From the NCBI GenBank assembly GCA_016868585.1, contig VGGR01000005.1, positions 38,054 through 102,053 on the forward strand: a DNA stretch of 64,000 nucleotides. Reading direction: 5' to 3'. Shown one piece after another: positions 1 through 8,119 of the stretch. Position 1 is the stretch's first letter; each line of letters begins with the position of its first letter. The notes below the pieces were generated by a model that worked only from the letters and a program-made list of their open reading frames with translations, did not search any database and was not told the DNA's origin. Source of the stretch: Bacteroidota bacterium. GTDB lineage: Bacteria > Bacteroidota > Bacteroidia > Chitinophagales > Chitinophagaceae. A program made the position numbers and the translations under genes.

Positions 1-756
1 TCACAAACGCTGTGCAATAATTACCATAACCAACCCTTTATTGAACTCACATTACATGGGGCCATTTTTGAATTCGAAAAAACCGCAGTCATAGCATTGA
101 CTGGAGGTGGCGCAACAGCCCTACTCAATGATACTCCACTACCCTATTTTAGAAGTGCAGTGATAAAAGCTGGAAGCATTTTAAAGTTCTGCCCTGCACA
201 ATTTGGTTGTAGAACCTACTTATCAGTACAAGGAGGATTTAATATTCCACAAGAGCTGGGAAGCACGGCAACCTACTTGCCAGGAAAATTAGGCGGAATA
301 ATGGGACGTGCTATCAAAGCAGGAGACCGAATAGAATTCAATTTGAAAAAACAAATTGAAGAAAAAGTATCTGATATGGAAGTTGAATTAGGCAATCCAG
401 CTCTATTTACAAACCAAGTAACAATTCGATTTACAGAAGGCCCAGAGTGGAGTTGGTTCTCAGCTGAGGAACAAAACCTTTTCCTGCATACCAAGTGGAT
501 GGTTCATCCTCAATCCAACAGAGTGGCCTATCTATTAGAGGGCGATGCACTGGCGTTAACACAAAAAAGAGAGTTGATTTCCACGGCCGTAATGCCAGGA
601 CTGATACAAGTGACCCCAGCAGGAATTCCCTATATTTTAATGGCTGATGCACAGACAATTGGAGGATACCCCAGACTGGCCCGAATTAAATCCGAGGACA
701 GAAATAGGTTGGCACAATGTAGACCAGGCTATCAGCTTAACTTTCAAAAAATATGA
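1..756 (+). CDS. pxpC: 5-oxoprolinase subunit C (biotin-dependent carboxyltransferase-like family), 5' end outside window
   Basis: This is the last 251 residues of a PxpC/KipA-type protein. The reading frame is open from base 1, and the residues before the first in-window Met (position 97), such as NQPFIELTLHGAIFEFEK, already fit the family, so the true start lies upstream of the window. Family motifs include VQGGF followed by LGSTATY near the middle and a C-terminal GGYPRLARI. With PxpA and PxpB it forms the ATP-dependent 5-oxoprolinase that opens pyroglutamate to glutamate in the cytoplasm. Its stop overlaps the pxpA start as ATGA, which implies translational coupling. pxpB would be expected just upstream. 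Some relatives were first annotated as allophanate hydrolase subunit 2, but the pxpA neighbour favours PxpC. Confidence 0.88.
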   Translation, partial: SQTLCNNYHNQPFIELTLHGAIFEFEKTAVIALTGGGATALLNDTPLPYFRSAVIKAGSILKFCPAQFGCRTYLSVQGGFNIPQELGSTATYLPGKLGGIMGRAIKAGDRIEFNLKKQIEEKVSDMEVELGNPALFTNQVTIRFTEGPEWSWFSAEEQNLFLHTKWMVHPQSNRVAYLLEGDALALTQKRELISTAVMPGLIQVTPAGIPYILMADAQTIGGYPRLARIKSEDRNRLAQCRPGYQLNFQKI

Positions 757-1514
757 ACTGGGAAATTGATTTGAATTGCGATATGGGAGAAGGTATAGGA
801 AACGATGCGTTAATCATTCCCTATGTAAGTTCCATTAGTATTGCTTGCGGAGGACATGCCGGTAATAAAGACTCTATACGACAAGCCATACGATTGGCAA
901 AACAAGCAGCTGTCTGTATAGGAGCGCATCCTTCTTACCCTGATCGTGAAAATTTTGGACGCAATAAAATAGTGATTGATTATGCATCCTTAAAAGAGTC
1001 ACTGATCAATCAGTTAACACTAATTCAAAAAATCGCTTTTGAGGAAAACTATCCCCTGGTTCACCTCAAACCTCATGGAGCACTCTATAATCAAGCTGCC
1101 GTGGATATTGAACTAGCTGACCTTATAGTATCTATTTCGAAAAGTATGGATCCCCAATGGAGTGTATGGGGCCTGCCAAATTCAGCGTTGGCAAAATCAT
1201 GCACAGCACAATCAGTTTGTTTTATTCCGGAGGGGTTCGCGGATAGAAGCTACCAAGCGGACGGTAGTCTAACTCCCCGTACTGACTCACAGGCGTTATT
1301 AGAGACGGAAGAGGCATGCGTAAAACAGGTATTACAGCTAGTAACACAAAAAAAAGTAACCACTTTAAATGGCGAAGAAATTGATTGTAACGTAGCAACA
1401 ATTTGCTTGCACGGTGACGGGGCACACGCCCTGTCCTTTGCAAAAGCATTGAGGGGAGAATTTAAAAAGAGACAAATCAGCTGCCAACCGCCTTATGGGA
1501 AAACCTCATCTTAA
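753..1514 (+). CDS. pxpA: 5-oxoprolinase subunit A (LamB/YcsF family)
   Basis: A 253-residue protein of normal length for the family. It begins with the diagnostic DLNCDMGEG motif and contains HLKPHGALYN near residue 107 and GFADRSY plus DGSLTPR in the second half. It is part of the PxpABC 5-oxoprolinase that converts 5-oxoproline and ATP to glutamate in the cytosol. The ATG overlaps the pxpC stop by 4 nt. The downstream transporter gene starts 20 nt before the pxpA stop, so the three form one transcription unit. This PxpA-plus-Nramp-fold arrangement resembles ycsF-ycsG in Bacillus. Confidence 0.93.
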   Translation: MNWEIDLNCDMGEGIGNDALIIPYVSSISIACGGHAGNKDSIRQAIRLAKQAAVCIGAHPSYPDRENFGRNKIVIDYASLKESLINQLTLIQKIAFEENYPLVHLKPHGALYNQAAVDIELADLIVSISKSMDPQWSVWGLPNSALAKSCTAQSVCFIPEGFADRSYQADGSLTPRTDSQALLETEEACVKQVLQLVTQKKVTTLNGEEIDCNVATICLHGDGAHALSFAKALRGEFKKRQISCQPPYGKTSS

Positions 1515-2703
1515 AAAGTTTAGCAAACCGATTCTTGGTGCCGCTTTCCTGATGGCCACTTCTGCAATTGGTCCAGGCTTCCTGACACAAACAGCCACTT
1601 TCACCAACTCGCTTCTTGCAAGCTTTGGATTTGTAATTTTTATTTCTATTCTACTAGAGATTGGTGCCCAGTTGAATATATGGCGAATTTTATCTGTAAG
1701 TTCATTGCGCGCACAGGAATTAGCCAATACAATAATACCCGGTGCGGGAAAATTACTTACAGTGCTGATTGTATTGGGTGGTCTTGCTTTTAATGCAGGA
1801 AACTTAGCAGGAGCCGGGCTTGGGCTGGAAGTCTTATCCGGAATTTCGCCAAAGTATGGCGCTTTAATCAGCGCATCAGTGGCAACCATCTTATTTTTTC
1901 AAAAGGACTCCATTCGCTTTATTGATCTTATTGCAAAAGTGCTAGGTGTCCTAATGATAATCGTAACATTATACGTAGTTATTGTAGCAAAACCACCATT
2001 CCTGGAAGCAGGATTGAGAATGTTTTGGCCGTCAAAAATTGATGGAATTGCTATTTTAACATTGGTGGGAGGGACCGTAGGCGGCTATATTAGCTTTGCG
2101 GGTGCACACCGTATACTGGATGCCGGACTCACTGGCTCCGGGAAGATACAAGAAGTGAGTAGTTCTGCGGTAACAGCCATCTTATTAGCCTCGCTGATGC
2201 GTTTATTACTTTTTTTAGCTGCACTTGGAGTGGTATCAAAAGGAATAAGTCTTGGAACACACAATCCCGCTGCGGCCGTATTCATGCAAGCTGCCGGAAA
2301 CCTTGGTTACCTATTTTTTGGGATTGTAATGTGGAGTGCTGCAATCACATCTGTTATTGGTTGCGCCTACACTTCTATTTCTTTCATCATACCTGTTACA
2401 GTGGGGCAGGAATGGAAACAAAAAAAATTACTGTTACTTTTTCTAACTCTTTCCCTTACCCTATTCGTTGTATTTGATAACCCCGTTCAAGTACTCATTG
2501 GAGCAGGTGCGCTTAATGGAATTATTCTGCCCTTATCACTTAGCCTAATACTCATTGGCTCAACTAATAAAAAGTTAATGGGAGAATATCAGCACCCTAA
2601 ATGGTTAGGCTGGTTGGGATGGGGCGTTGTAGTAGCAACTACTTTCCTCGGCACTACAAGTTTAATCCAACTGGTGAAAAAGATGTTGTTCATACAATTT
2701 TAA
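1495..2703 (+). CDS. Nramp-superfamily (YcsG-like) membrane transporter
   Basis: A 402-residue polytopic membrane protein with about 11 hydrophobic segments. TM1 carries IGPGFLTQTATF, the position where metal-transporting Nramp proteins have a DPGN metal-binding motif. That motif is absent, so Mn or Fe transport is doubtful. It resembles the YcsG branch that is genetically linked to 5-oxoprolinase. I infer uptake of 5-oxoproline or a related organic substrate, but the substrate is not shown by the sequence. The start overlaps pxpA by 20 nt. Its TAA stop overlaps the stop of the convergent downstream gene (shared TTAA at 2700-2703). Confidence 0.75.
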   Translation: MGKPHLKKFSKPILGAAFLMATSAIGPGFLTQTATFTNSLLASFGFVIFISILLEIGAQLNIWRILSVSSLRAQELANTIIPGAGKLLTVLIVLGGLAFNAGNLAGAGLGLEVLSGISPKYGALISASVATILFFQKDSIRFIDLIAKVLGVLMIIVTLYVVIVAKPPFLEAGLRMFWPSKIDGIAILTLVGGTVGGYISFAGAHRILDAGLTGSGKIQEVSSSAVTAILLASLMRLLLFLAALGVVSKGISLGTHNPAAAVFMQAAGNLGYLFFGIVMWSAAITSVIGCAYTSISFIIPVTVGQEWKQKKLLLLFLTLSLTLFVVFDNPVQVLIGAGALNGIILPLSLSLILIGSTNKKLMGEYQHPKWLGWLGWGVVVATTFLGTTSLIQLVKKMLFIQF

Positions 2704-3032
2704 ATTGAATGCACGTGCATTGACTTGACCTCTGCAATCACACTATGGTAATAACGGTACCAGGTTGATTTACCTTTTTGTTTGGCTTCGATATGCTTTG
2801 GCTCCATGGCCCAGGCTCGAACGGCGTCCATGTCTTTCCAGTAACTTATGAAAGTACCACGCCCATCATGTTTGAAACTTTCGTACCCCAAATAGCCAGG
2901 CATTTGTTTTGCCAGTTCAAGCGTGAGTTCATCGTATTCCTGATACCCATCAAGTTGAGAGGACAAGTAGTAATTAAAAATTGAAGCGATATAGGGCGGT
3001 GCAGGTGTAATATTTTCTTTCCAGTTTATCAT
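2700..3032 (-). CDS. small antibiotic-biosynthesis-monooxygenase (ABM) fold protein
   Basis: A 110-residue cytoplasmic protein with the dimeric alpha-beta barrel pattern of ABM and heme-degrading-monooxygenase-like proteins: ELAKQMPGYLGYES, then a short strand containing FISYWKDMDAVRAW and a following helix. Relatives are putative quinol monooxygenases or heme-degrading enzymes, but no catalytic residue identifies a substrate. It stands alone on the minus strand, convergent with the Nramp-like gene and separated by about 96 nt from the next minus-strand gene. Function within the family is unassigned. Confidence 0.7.
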   Translation of the reverse strand: MINWKENITPAPPYIASIFNYYLSSQLDGYQEYDELTLELAKQMPGYLGYESFKHDGRGTFISYWKDMDAVRAWAMEPKHIEAKQKGKSTWYRYYHSVIAEVKSMHVHSI

Positions 3033-3128
3033 ATATTAATTGGTGTTGGTAAATATAGAATAATTGCAATACCCCCGACTAATTCTTTCGAACTCCGTCC
3101 GGAAAAGGGCACTAACATAGAAACACTA

Positions 3129-3980
3129 CTACCAGTAACCTTTCAGCTGTGCTTTGTAAGCAGAATCTTTCTGTGCGTTGTTCAAACCACGTTTATACTG
3201 AATTAAAGCGTTCTCCCATTCGCCATAAATGGCATTGGGTAGTACAATGAACTTCTTACCCCACTCTGCCTGAACTGCATCGGTTTCAGCAAAACGATCA
3301 GCAATACTTTTCTTCTCAAATACCTTAGCAAAATCATAGAGGTTATCCCCCAAGAGCATCACAATATCATATTGCTCGGCCACTTTTTGTCTTCGTGCTT
3401 CTTTAGAAGACTCGTTCGATAAGAATAAGAGATGATCTGCCCTTGCATCAGGAAATTGGTATGCCTGCAGATTCTTCAGTGTGGTATTGACTTCTGATGT
3501 GTCTCTGTTTGAGATATAAAAAATATGAAACCCCATTTGCTTAGCTTTCTGAAAAAATGCAACTGCCCCGGGTAAGGGTGTTGCTGCAGCTTTGCTGGTC
3601 CAGTTCTTCCAATTAGCAGGATTATATTCTGTATTGTTTTTGATGGATTGCGCTTCGCTATAGCTATTGTCCAAAGCTGTTTCATCAATATCTGTAATGA
3701 TTGCCAATGGATGCCTGTGTTTTTTTACTTTGATGGAGGCTAGACGAAGTTCAGCCAGATTGAATGCCTGATAACATAAGGCACGATATTCAGCTGCATG
3801 CTGGTGCCACAAAACGGGAAGAAGTTTAAAAGATGCAGCTGTATGCTGGGCCTGCTGCATGGTTTGTGCAAGCAGGTTATGGGTAGATAAAAAATTGATT
3901 ACCAATATCAACAAGATTGATATTTGCTTTATTTTGCAACTTTGTTTTAGCTGTGTAATGGTTATCATATTTTGTATCAT
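3129..3980 (-). CDS. secreted class B/e(P4)-type acid phosphatase (HAD superfamily)
   Basis: A 283-residue exported phosphatase. The N-terminus is a signal peptide (hydrophobic ISILLILVINFLSTHNLLAQ). HAD motif I is DIDETALDNS near residue 95, supplying the nucleophile and general-acid aspartates. Later motifs ISNRD and VMLLGDNLYDF match motifs II and IV. The family dephosphorylates nucleotides such as NMN and AMP in the periplasm or outer membrane so that nucleosides can be taken up. H. influenzae e(P4) is a lipoprotein, but I see no clear lipobox cysteine here. A second Met at residue 5 is an equally possible start. The start lies 22 nt from the divergent ABC ATPase remnant. Confidence 0.85.
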   Translation of the reverse strand: MIQNMITITQLKQSCKIKQISILLILVINFLSTHNLLAQTMQQAQHTAASFKLLPVLWHQHAAEYRALCYQAFNLAELRLASIKVKKHRHPLAIITDIDETALDNSYSEAQSIKNNTEYNPANWKNWTSKAAATPLPGAVAFFQKAKQMGFHIFYISNRDTSEVNTTLKNLQAYQFPDARADHLLFLSNESSKEARRQKVAEQYDIVMLLGDNLYDFAKVFEKKSIADRFAETDAVQAEWGKKFIVLPNAIYGEWENALIQYKRGLNNAQKDSAYKAQLKGYW

Positions 3981-4002
3981 TACTTTAAAAAATACTGTAC
4001 AA

Positions 4003-4149
4003 ATGTCTGCAATTTACCTGCAACAGGTTTCAAAATTTTATGGCAAGCATGAGGCACTGAAAAGGTTGAATCCAAAGATTGCAACAGGTGAGATATGCTG
4101 CTTGCTTGAACAAAATGAGGCAGACGGAGCCCTCATCCAGTTGAATTAA
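4003..4149 (+). pseudogene. decayed N-terminal stub of an ABC transporter ATPase
   Basis: The translation from the ATG at 4003 starts IYLQQVSKFYGKHEALKRLN and continues IATGEICCLLEQNEADGALIQ. This follows the standard start of an ABC ATPase, where a strand and KxYG are followed by the Walker A region GLLGxNGAGKTT. The Walker A is destroyed (LLEQNEADGAL), and the frame stops at 4149 right after it, so more than 80% of the domain is missing. The stub abuts the stop codon of the convergent VPS10-like gene with no spacing. I read it as a gene remnant left by a deletion. A functional small protein is unlikely because the nucleotide-binding residues are gone. Confidence 0.7.
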
Positions 4150-7100
4150 TTACCAAATCGCAGCATATGCTTTTCGAAGTGTGTCAAATTCTTTTTCCAA
4201 TATTTCAATTGCTCCGATCTTTGACGGAGAGAATGGCTCCAGTGCTGTGCAAATAGCTACATACACATCGCTCAATCTTCTTCTGTATTTGAATTCGTCA
4301 AAAAACACGGTCTTTCTGTTGGTTTCGATGATCTCAGTCCGCAGGCTGTCGAGTTTTTTCAGCTGATTTGACTGCGCAACGGAACGCTGTTCATTCTTCT
4401 TTAAACCGGCAATTTGTTTATCTAGGGAATCAACCAGCTGATAAAGTTGCTCATGGAGTTTGAAAAGTCGCATAGACTGATTGTGAATAGACAGAATGGT
4501 TTGTGCAGAGAACCCTTTACGGGGATTTTCAATCAACTGCACAGTTTGTTCATATTTAGCCTCTCCGATTTGCAATACGGCCTTATACGACCCAATTGGC
4601 GCACGTGGTCCAATCACTGAGGAGAATAACACAGAAGATCCTGCGGTGAAACCACCCACAGCTACTTTGGGTGGATTTTGATCAAGCCCCCAATACACTT
4701 TGTTCAACCCTTTACTACCCGATCCATTCAAATCCCGAATTTTATTTCCCTTCGCATCAAATAGCTGGATTTTTATGGCCTGCACGGATTTTTCCTTCAG
4801 AAAGTACTCCATAGTGGGCAGTTGTGCTTTATTACCAACGGTCCACCCTTCCAGATTGCCATAAGAACCGGGAGTTTGTGACTGCACATCATACACAAAG
4901 GGCTGTACCGGGAAAAATACTACGTCTTTATCAATTGAAGTTTTAATCACTCGTCGAATAGAACTGAGGTTATCCAAAACATAAATACCACGACCGTGTG
5001 TGGCGATTGCAAGGTCTCCGGAATTTGAAATTTTCAAATCTCTTACCAGTGCATACCAGGGAATATTTTGATACTTACTGCGCATCCAATTTTGACCACC
5101 ATCCAGGGACATGAACAGTCCCATTTCGGTACCGAGGAAAAGCAGATTTGGTTCAATTGGGTCTTGTCTTACCACGTGTGCAAAACCAGTAAATTCCTTG
5201 GAATTATGACGCTTCCAGGTTTTCCCGCCGTCTGTGGTCTCCACCAAGTACGTTTGATGGTCGCCATACATATGATTTTCTGCTGTGAAAAATGCTTGAT
5301 TGGGATTGGAGATGGAAATTTCGATCGACGAGATCCAAGCATGCTGTGGAACACCTGCCTGCCAAATTGCAGCAGTTAGATTTTTCCAGGTCTTCCCACC
5401 GTCAATTGTCCTTTGCATATTGCCATCGTCCGTACCCACCCAGATAATATCTTCATTGCGCGGATCCTGTGCAACGGTAAAAATGGTGCAGTGGTTTTCC
5501 GCACTGGTATTATCCCCAGTTATTCCGCCGCTTTTCTCTGTTTTCTGCTTGTCCTTATCATTGGTGGTCAAATCAGGAGAAATGCGCTGCCAATTTGTTC
5601 CCTCATCCGTAGACTTATATAGATACTGATTAGCGGTGTATAAATTATAACCCGCAGCACGTTTAGTTGTTGGTGCCGTTACAATAGGAGTATTCCAATT
5701 CCAACGATGTGTTTCCTCTCCTTCTCTACGTTGAGGTTTGATTCCATAGGAAAGCCCTGTTTTTAAATTAATGCGGTTTGACTCCCCCCCTTGTGATTCT
5801 GCAAATACAATGGAAGAATTTAACGGAGAAGGTTGAACCCAAAATCCATCACCACCATTTAAAAACTGCCAGTCAATACTGGCTACACCGCCGGGAGAGG
5901 AACTAGGCGCTTGCCAGGAACCATTATCCTGCAAACCACCATAAACATTGAAAGGCTCGTCCTTGCTCACGCTAACATGATAGAACTGACCCACCGGAAG
6001 GTTATTGAGAAAGGCCCAGGAAAGTCCTTTGTTGTAACTCACATACACTCCGCCATCGGTACCTAAATAAAGCTGACTGCTATTTTCAGGGTTAATCCAA
6101 AGCGCATGATGATCTGCATGCGGTACTACATCGGAAAAAAGTTGACCTGACCAGGAGTAACCCCCATCCGTTGAATACTGAAAATCAAAGGCTGGCCGAT
6201 ACACGCGTTTGGGATCTTTTGGGTCAAACTCCAGGGTGCTGAAATAAAATGGCCGAGCCGTGATATTATCCGTGGAAGCTAATTTTTTCCAGGTCTCCCC
6301 CTCATCTCCTGATAAATACAAGCCGGGTACTTTAGCCTCTATAATAGATAACAATTCAGTGGGCTTGGAAGGATTCATAGACAATACTGCACGCCCCAGT
6401 TCGCCCTCAGGCAAACCATTGGTCAGTTTTTTCCAGGTTATCCCTCCATCTATAGATTTATATAACGCACTACCTTTTCCGCCAGAGGCAAACGAATAGG
6501 GCTGTCTTCTAAATTGCCAAAAACTTACAATAATGATATTGGGATCTATCGGGCTTTGTACAATGTCCGCACAACCCGTATGTTCATCAACGTATAAAAT
6601 TTTATTCCATGTCTTACCTGCGTCCTTGCTCTCATATAAACCGCGATGTTGGCTGGCAGACCAAAGCGGACCCGGTACCGCTACCAACAAGCGTTTATTA
6701 TCATTTGGGTTAATCAAGATTTTACTGATGTGTTCAGTGCTGTCAAGCCCCAGTTTTTGCCAATTAGCCCCTGCATCCGTTGATTTATAGATACCATCGC
6801 CAATGGAAACCGAATTACGCATATTACTCTCTCCGGTAGCGGCATAAATGGTGCGTGGAGACTTTGGATCCAGTGCCAACGCACCAATTGACTGACAATA
6901 CTTATCAAATACAGGAGTAAATGTATATCCCCCGTTTAAGCTTTTCCAGATTCCTCCTCCCGCTGTGCCTACAAATAAATTGACTTGTCCCTCTTGCACT
7001 GCACCAACAATGGAAGTGATTCGGCCACTCATGGTGGAAGGGCCTAGGTTCCTGGCTCCCATTGATTGAAAGTAGGACGAATTGAGCTCTGCTAATTTCA

Positions 7101-7185
7101 CCTGTGCCTCCAATGAGGTGTTCACTAAGGTGCATAGGGTTAGTTTTACAAACAATGCTGTTTGCGCAAAACGAGAAAATTGCAT
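4150..7185 (-). CDS. large secreted VPS10/BNR-repeat beta-propeller protein
   Basis: A 1011-residue exported protein with a signal peptide ending near SLEAQ. About eleven Asp-box (BNR) turns of the type SxDxGxxW are spread from residue 60 to about 700, for example STDAGANW, SKDAGKTW, SIDGGITW and TIDGGKTW, as in the ten-bladed VPS10/sortilin-like propellers often misannotated as glycosyl hydrolases. A conserved DHHALW block and YGGLQDNGSW lie mid-protein. After residue 720 come a beta-sandwich-like region and a C-terminal helical segment rich in K, E and Q. A paralogue of 854 residues lies at 38400-40964 and lacks the C-terminal extension. The ligand is unknown. The gene forms a possible unit with the LolA-like gene immediately upstream (7 nt gap). 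Confidence 0.8.
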   Translation of the reverse strand: MQFSRFAQTALFVKLTLCTLVNTSLEAQVKLAELNSSYFQSMGARNLGPSTMSGRITSIVGAVQEGQVNLFVGTAGGGIWKSLNGGYTFTPVFDKYCQSIGALALDPKSPRTIYAATGESNMRNSVSIGDGIYKSTDAGANWQKLGLDSTEHISKILINPNDNKRLLVAVPGPLWSASQHRGLYESKDAGKTWNKILYVDEHTGCADIVQSPIDPNIIIVSFWQFRRQPYSFASGGKGSALYKSIDGGITWKKLTNGLPEGELGRAVLSMNPSKPTELLSIIEAKVPGLYLSGDEGETWKKLASTDNITARPFYFSTLEFDPKDPKRVYRPAFDFQYSTDGGYSWSGQLFSDVVPHADHHALWINPENSSQLYLGTDGGVYVSYNKGLSWAFLNNLPVGQFYHVSVSKDEPFNVYGGLQDNGSWQAPSSSPGGVASIDWQFLNGGDGFWVQPSPLNSSIVFAESQGGESNRINLKTGLSYGIKPQRREGEETHRWNWNTPIVTAPTTKRAAGYNLYTANQYLYKSTDEGTNWQRISPDLTTNDKDKQKTEKSGGITGDNTSAENHCTIFTVAQDPRNEDIIWVGTDDGNMQRTIDGGKTWKNLTAAIWQAGVPQHAWISSIEISISNPNQAFFTAENHMYGDHQTYLVETTDGGKTWKRHNSKEFTGFAHVVRQDPIEPNLLFLGTEMGLFMSLDGGQNWMRSKYQNIPWYALVRDLKISNSGDLAIATHGRGIYVLDNLSSIRRVIKTSIDKDVVFFPVQPFVYDVQSQTPGSYGNLEGWTVGNKAQLPTMEYFLKEKSVQAIKIQLFDAKGNKIRDLNGSGSKGLNKVYWGLDQNPPKVAVGGFTAGSSVLFSSVIGPRAPIGSYKAVLQIGEAKYEQTVQLIENPRKGFSAQTILSIHNQSMRLFKLHEQLYQLVDSLDKQIAGLKKNEQRSVAQSNQLKKLDSLRTEIIETNRKTVFFDEFKYRRRLSDVYVAICTALEPFSPSKIGAIEILEKEFDTLRKAYAAIW

Positions 7186-7192
7186 GGCTAAC

Positions 7193-7903
7193 TTATTTTA
7201 CGTCAAATGTAGATTCTGGAATATCAACGTTGGCTTCAACATGTTCAATCACAAATACCTGACCCATTTGATCTGTCTTGTGCGCCATCATTACACCAAC
7301 AGAAAGAAGTTGATAATCCATTAACATAACCTCCACTTCCATTTCCTGCCCCTGCACTTTAGCCGTATGCTTGGACTTGTAGATCAAGAAAGTTTTGGTA
7401 TCTATGAAATGTATAACGGAATTCCCGGTTTTTGTTGTCAATCGAACTTTGAAATACTCGTTACCGTCTTCTTCATCCTTACCTATTAATTCTACAGAAG
7501 ACCCTTTTTCTTTCCAATCCACGAATTCATTTTGAATATCGAGTTTATCTACTAACGCTTTGTGCTCATCTTCGCTGGAGGGCTCCAGATTAGTTTTACC
7601 GGCAAAAGGCATTTGCGACCAGGAATTGGTTTGAGTGGTGATTTGGATGATCTGCATGCCCGAAAACTCGGCATCCAATCTAAATCCTTTGTTATGCACA
7701 GACTGTTGCGTAAATGGAATTTCAATACCCTGCACTTCAATGTGTCCGGTTATTTTCAAAGACTGGAGTTTTTTCCAGTTTTCGGCACCACCAGTTGCAG
7801 CAACGTGGCTGGCAATTACTTCATCCACTGTTTGCGCAAAACTATTTGTAGAAACAGCAACAAAGAAGCAAGCAATAAAAAGTGTAGAAAATAGATTTTT
7901 CAT
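7193..7903 (-). CDS. secreted LolA-like (outer-membrane lipoprotein-sorting fold) protein
   Basis: A 236-residue protein. I chose the ATG at 7903 because a clean signal peptide follows (MKNLFSTLFIACFFVAVSTN, then SFAQ), and a TAnnTTTG promoter element lies just upstream inside a longer open frame. The mature part opens with VDEVIASHVAATGGAENWKK, a pattern common in Bacteroidota periplasmic proteins of the LolA/LppX-like fold, followed by alternating beta strands (GHIEVQGIEIPF, YFKVRLTTKTG). The role is unknown; binding a lipid or lipoprotein is an inference from fold. It sits 7 nt upstream of the VPS10-like gene and is probably co-transcribed. Confidence 0.65.
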   Translation of the reverse strand: MKNLFSTLFIACFFVAVSTNSFAQTVDEVIASHVAATGGAENWKKLQSLKITGHIEVQGIEIPFTQQSVHNKGFRLDAEFSGMQIIQITTQTNSWSQMPFAGKTNLEPSSEDEHKALVDKLDIQNEFVDWKEKGSSVELIGKDEEDGNEYFKVRLTTKTGNSVIHFIDTKTFLIYKSKHTAKVQGQEMEVEVMLMDYQLLSVGVMMAHKTDQMGQVFVIEHVEANVDIPESTFDVK

Positions 7904-7922
7904 GAAGATTTTTTTTGATACA

Positions 7923-7930
7923 CAAATGTA
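7923..7930 (-). promoter_or_regulatory. -7 promoter element for the LolA-like gene
   Basis: Minus-strand TACATTTG matches the Bacteroidota -7 consensus TAnnTTTG. It lies 19 nt before the chosen ATG at 7903. A TTG 24 nt further upstream is slightly beyond the usual spacing for the -33 element. The flanks (GGGG before, TGTATC and an A-run after) closely resemble the element before the beta-barrel gene at 12958. Confidence 0.55.
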
Positions 7931-8084
7931 CCCCTGCTGCCTGATACCGAGCGTCAATTTCTGTTAATTTTCCACAAACGGTCTTTTCTACATTTTAGTG
8001 GGACCAACCTGTTACTCAACACTTACATTAAAGTCCCGAAAGGCCTCATTTAGGGTGGTTTTTAAATTCAGTGCTGGGCTTTCG

Positions 8085-8115
8085 TTGTCCAATAATCGAT
8101 GCGACCGTATCTTTG
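8085..8115 (+). promoter_or_regulatory. Bacteroidota promoter (-33 TTG, -7 TATCTTTG) for the glycosyltransferase
   Basis: TTG at 8085-8087 and TATCTTTG at 8108-8115 are separated by 20 nt, the canonical Bacteroidota spacing. Only 4 nt separate the -7 element from the ATG at 8120, so the transcript should be leaderless or nearly so. Confidence 0.65.
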
Positions 8116-8119
8116 AAAG

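Noticed and set aside
5068..5629. Plus-strand ORFs of about 100 codons inside the large VPS10-like gene
   Set aside because: They are antisense shadows with no family resemblance.
8012..8104. Minus-strand frame ending DFNVSVE upstream of the glycosyltransferase, possibly the C-terminal end of a lost gene
   Set aside because: It looks mildly protein-like (LNLKTTLNEAFRDFNVSVE) but I cannot tie it to a family, and it overlaps the glycosyltransferase promoter.
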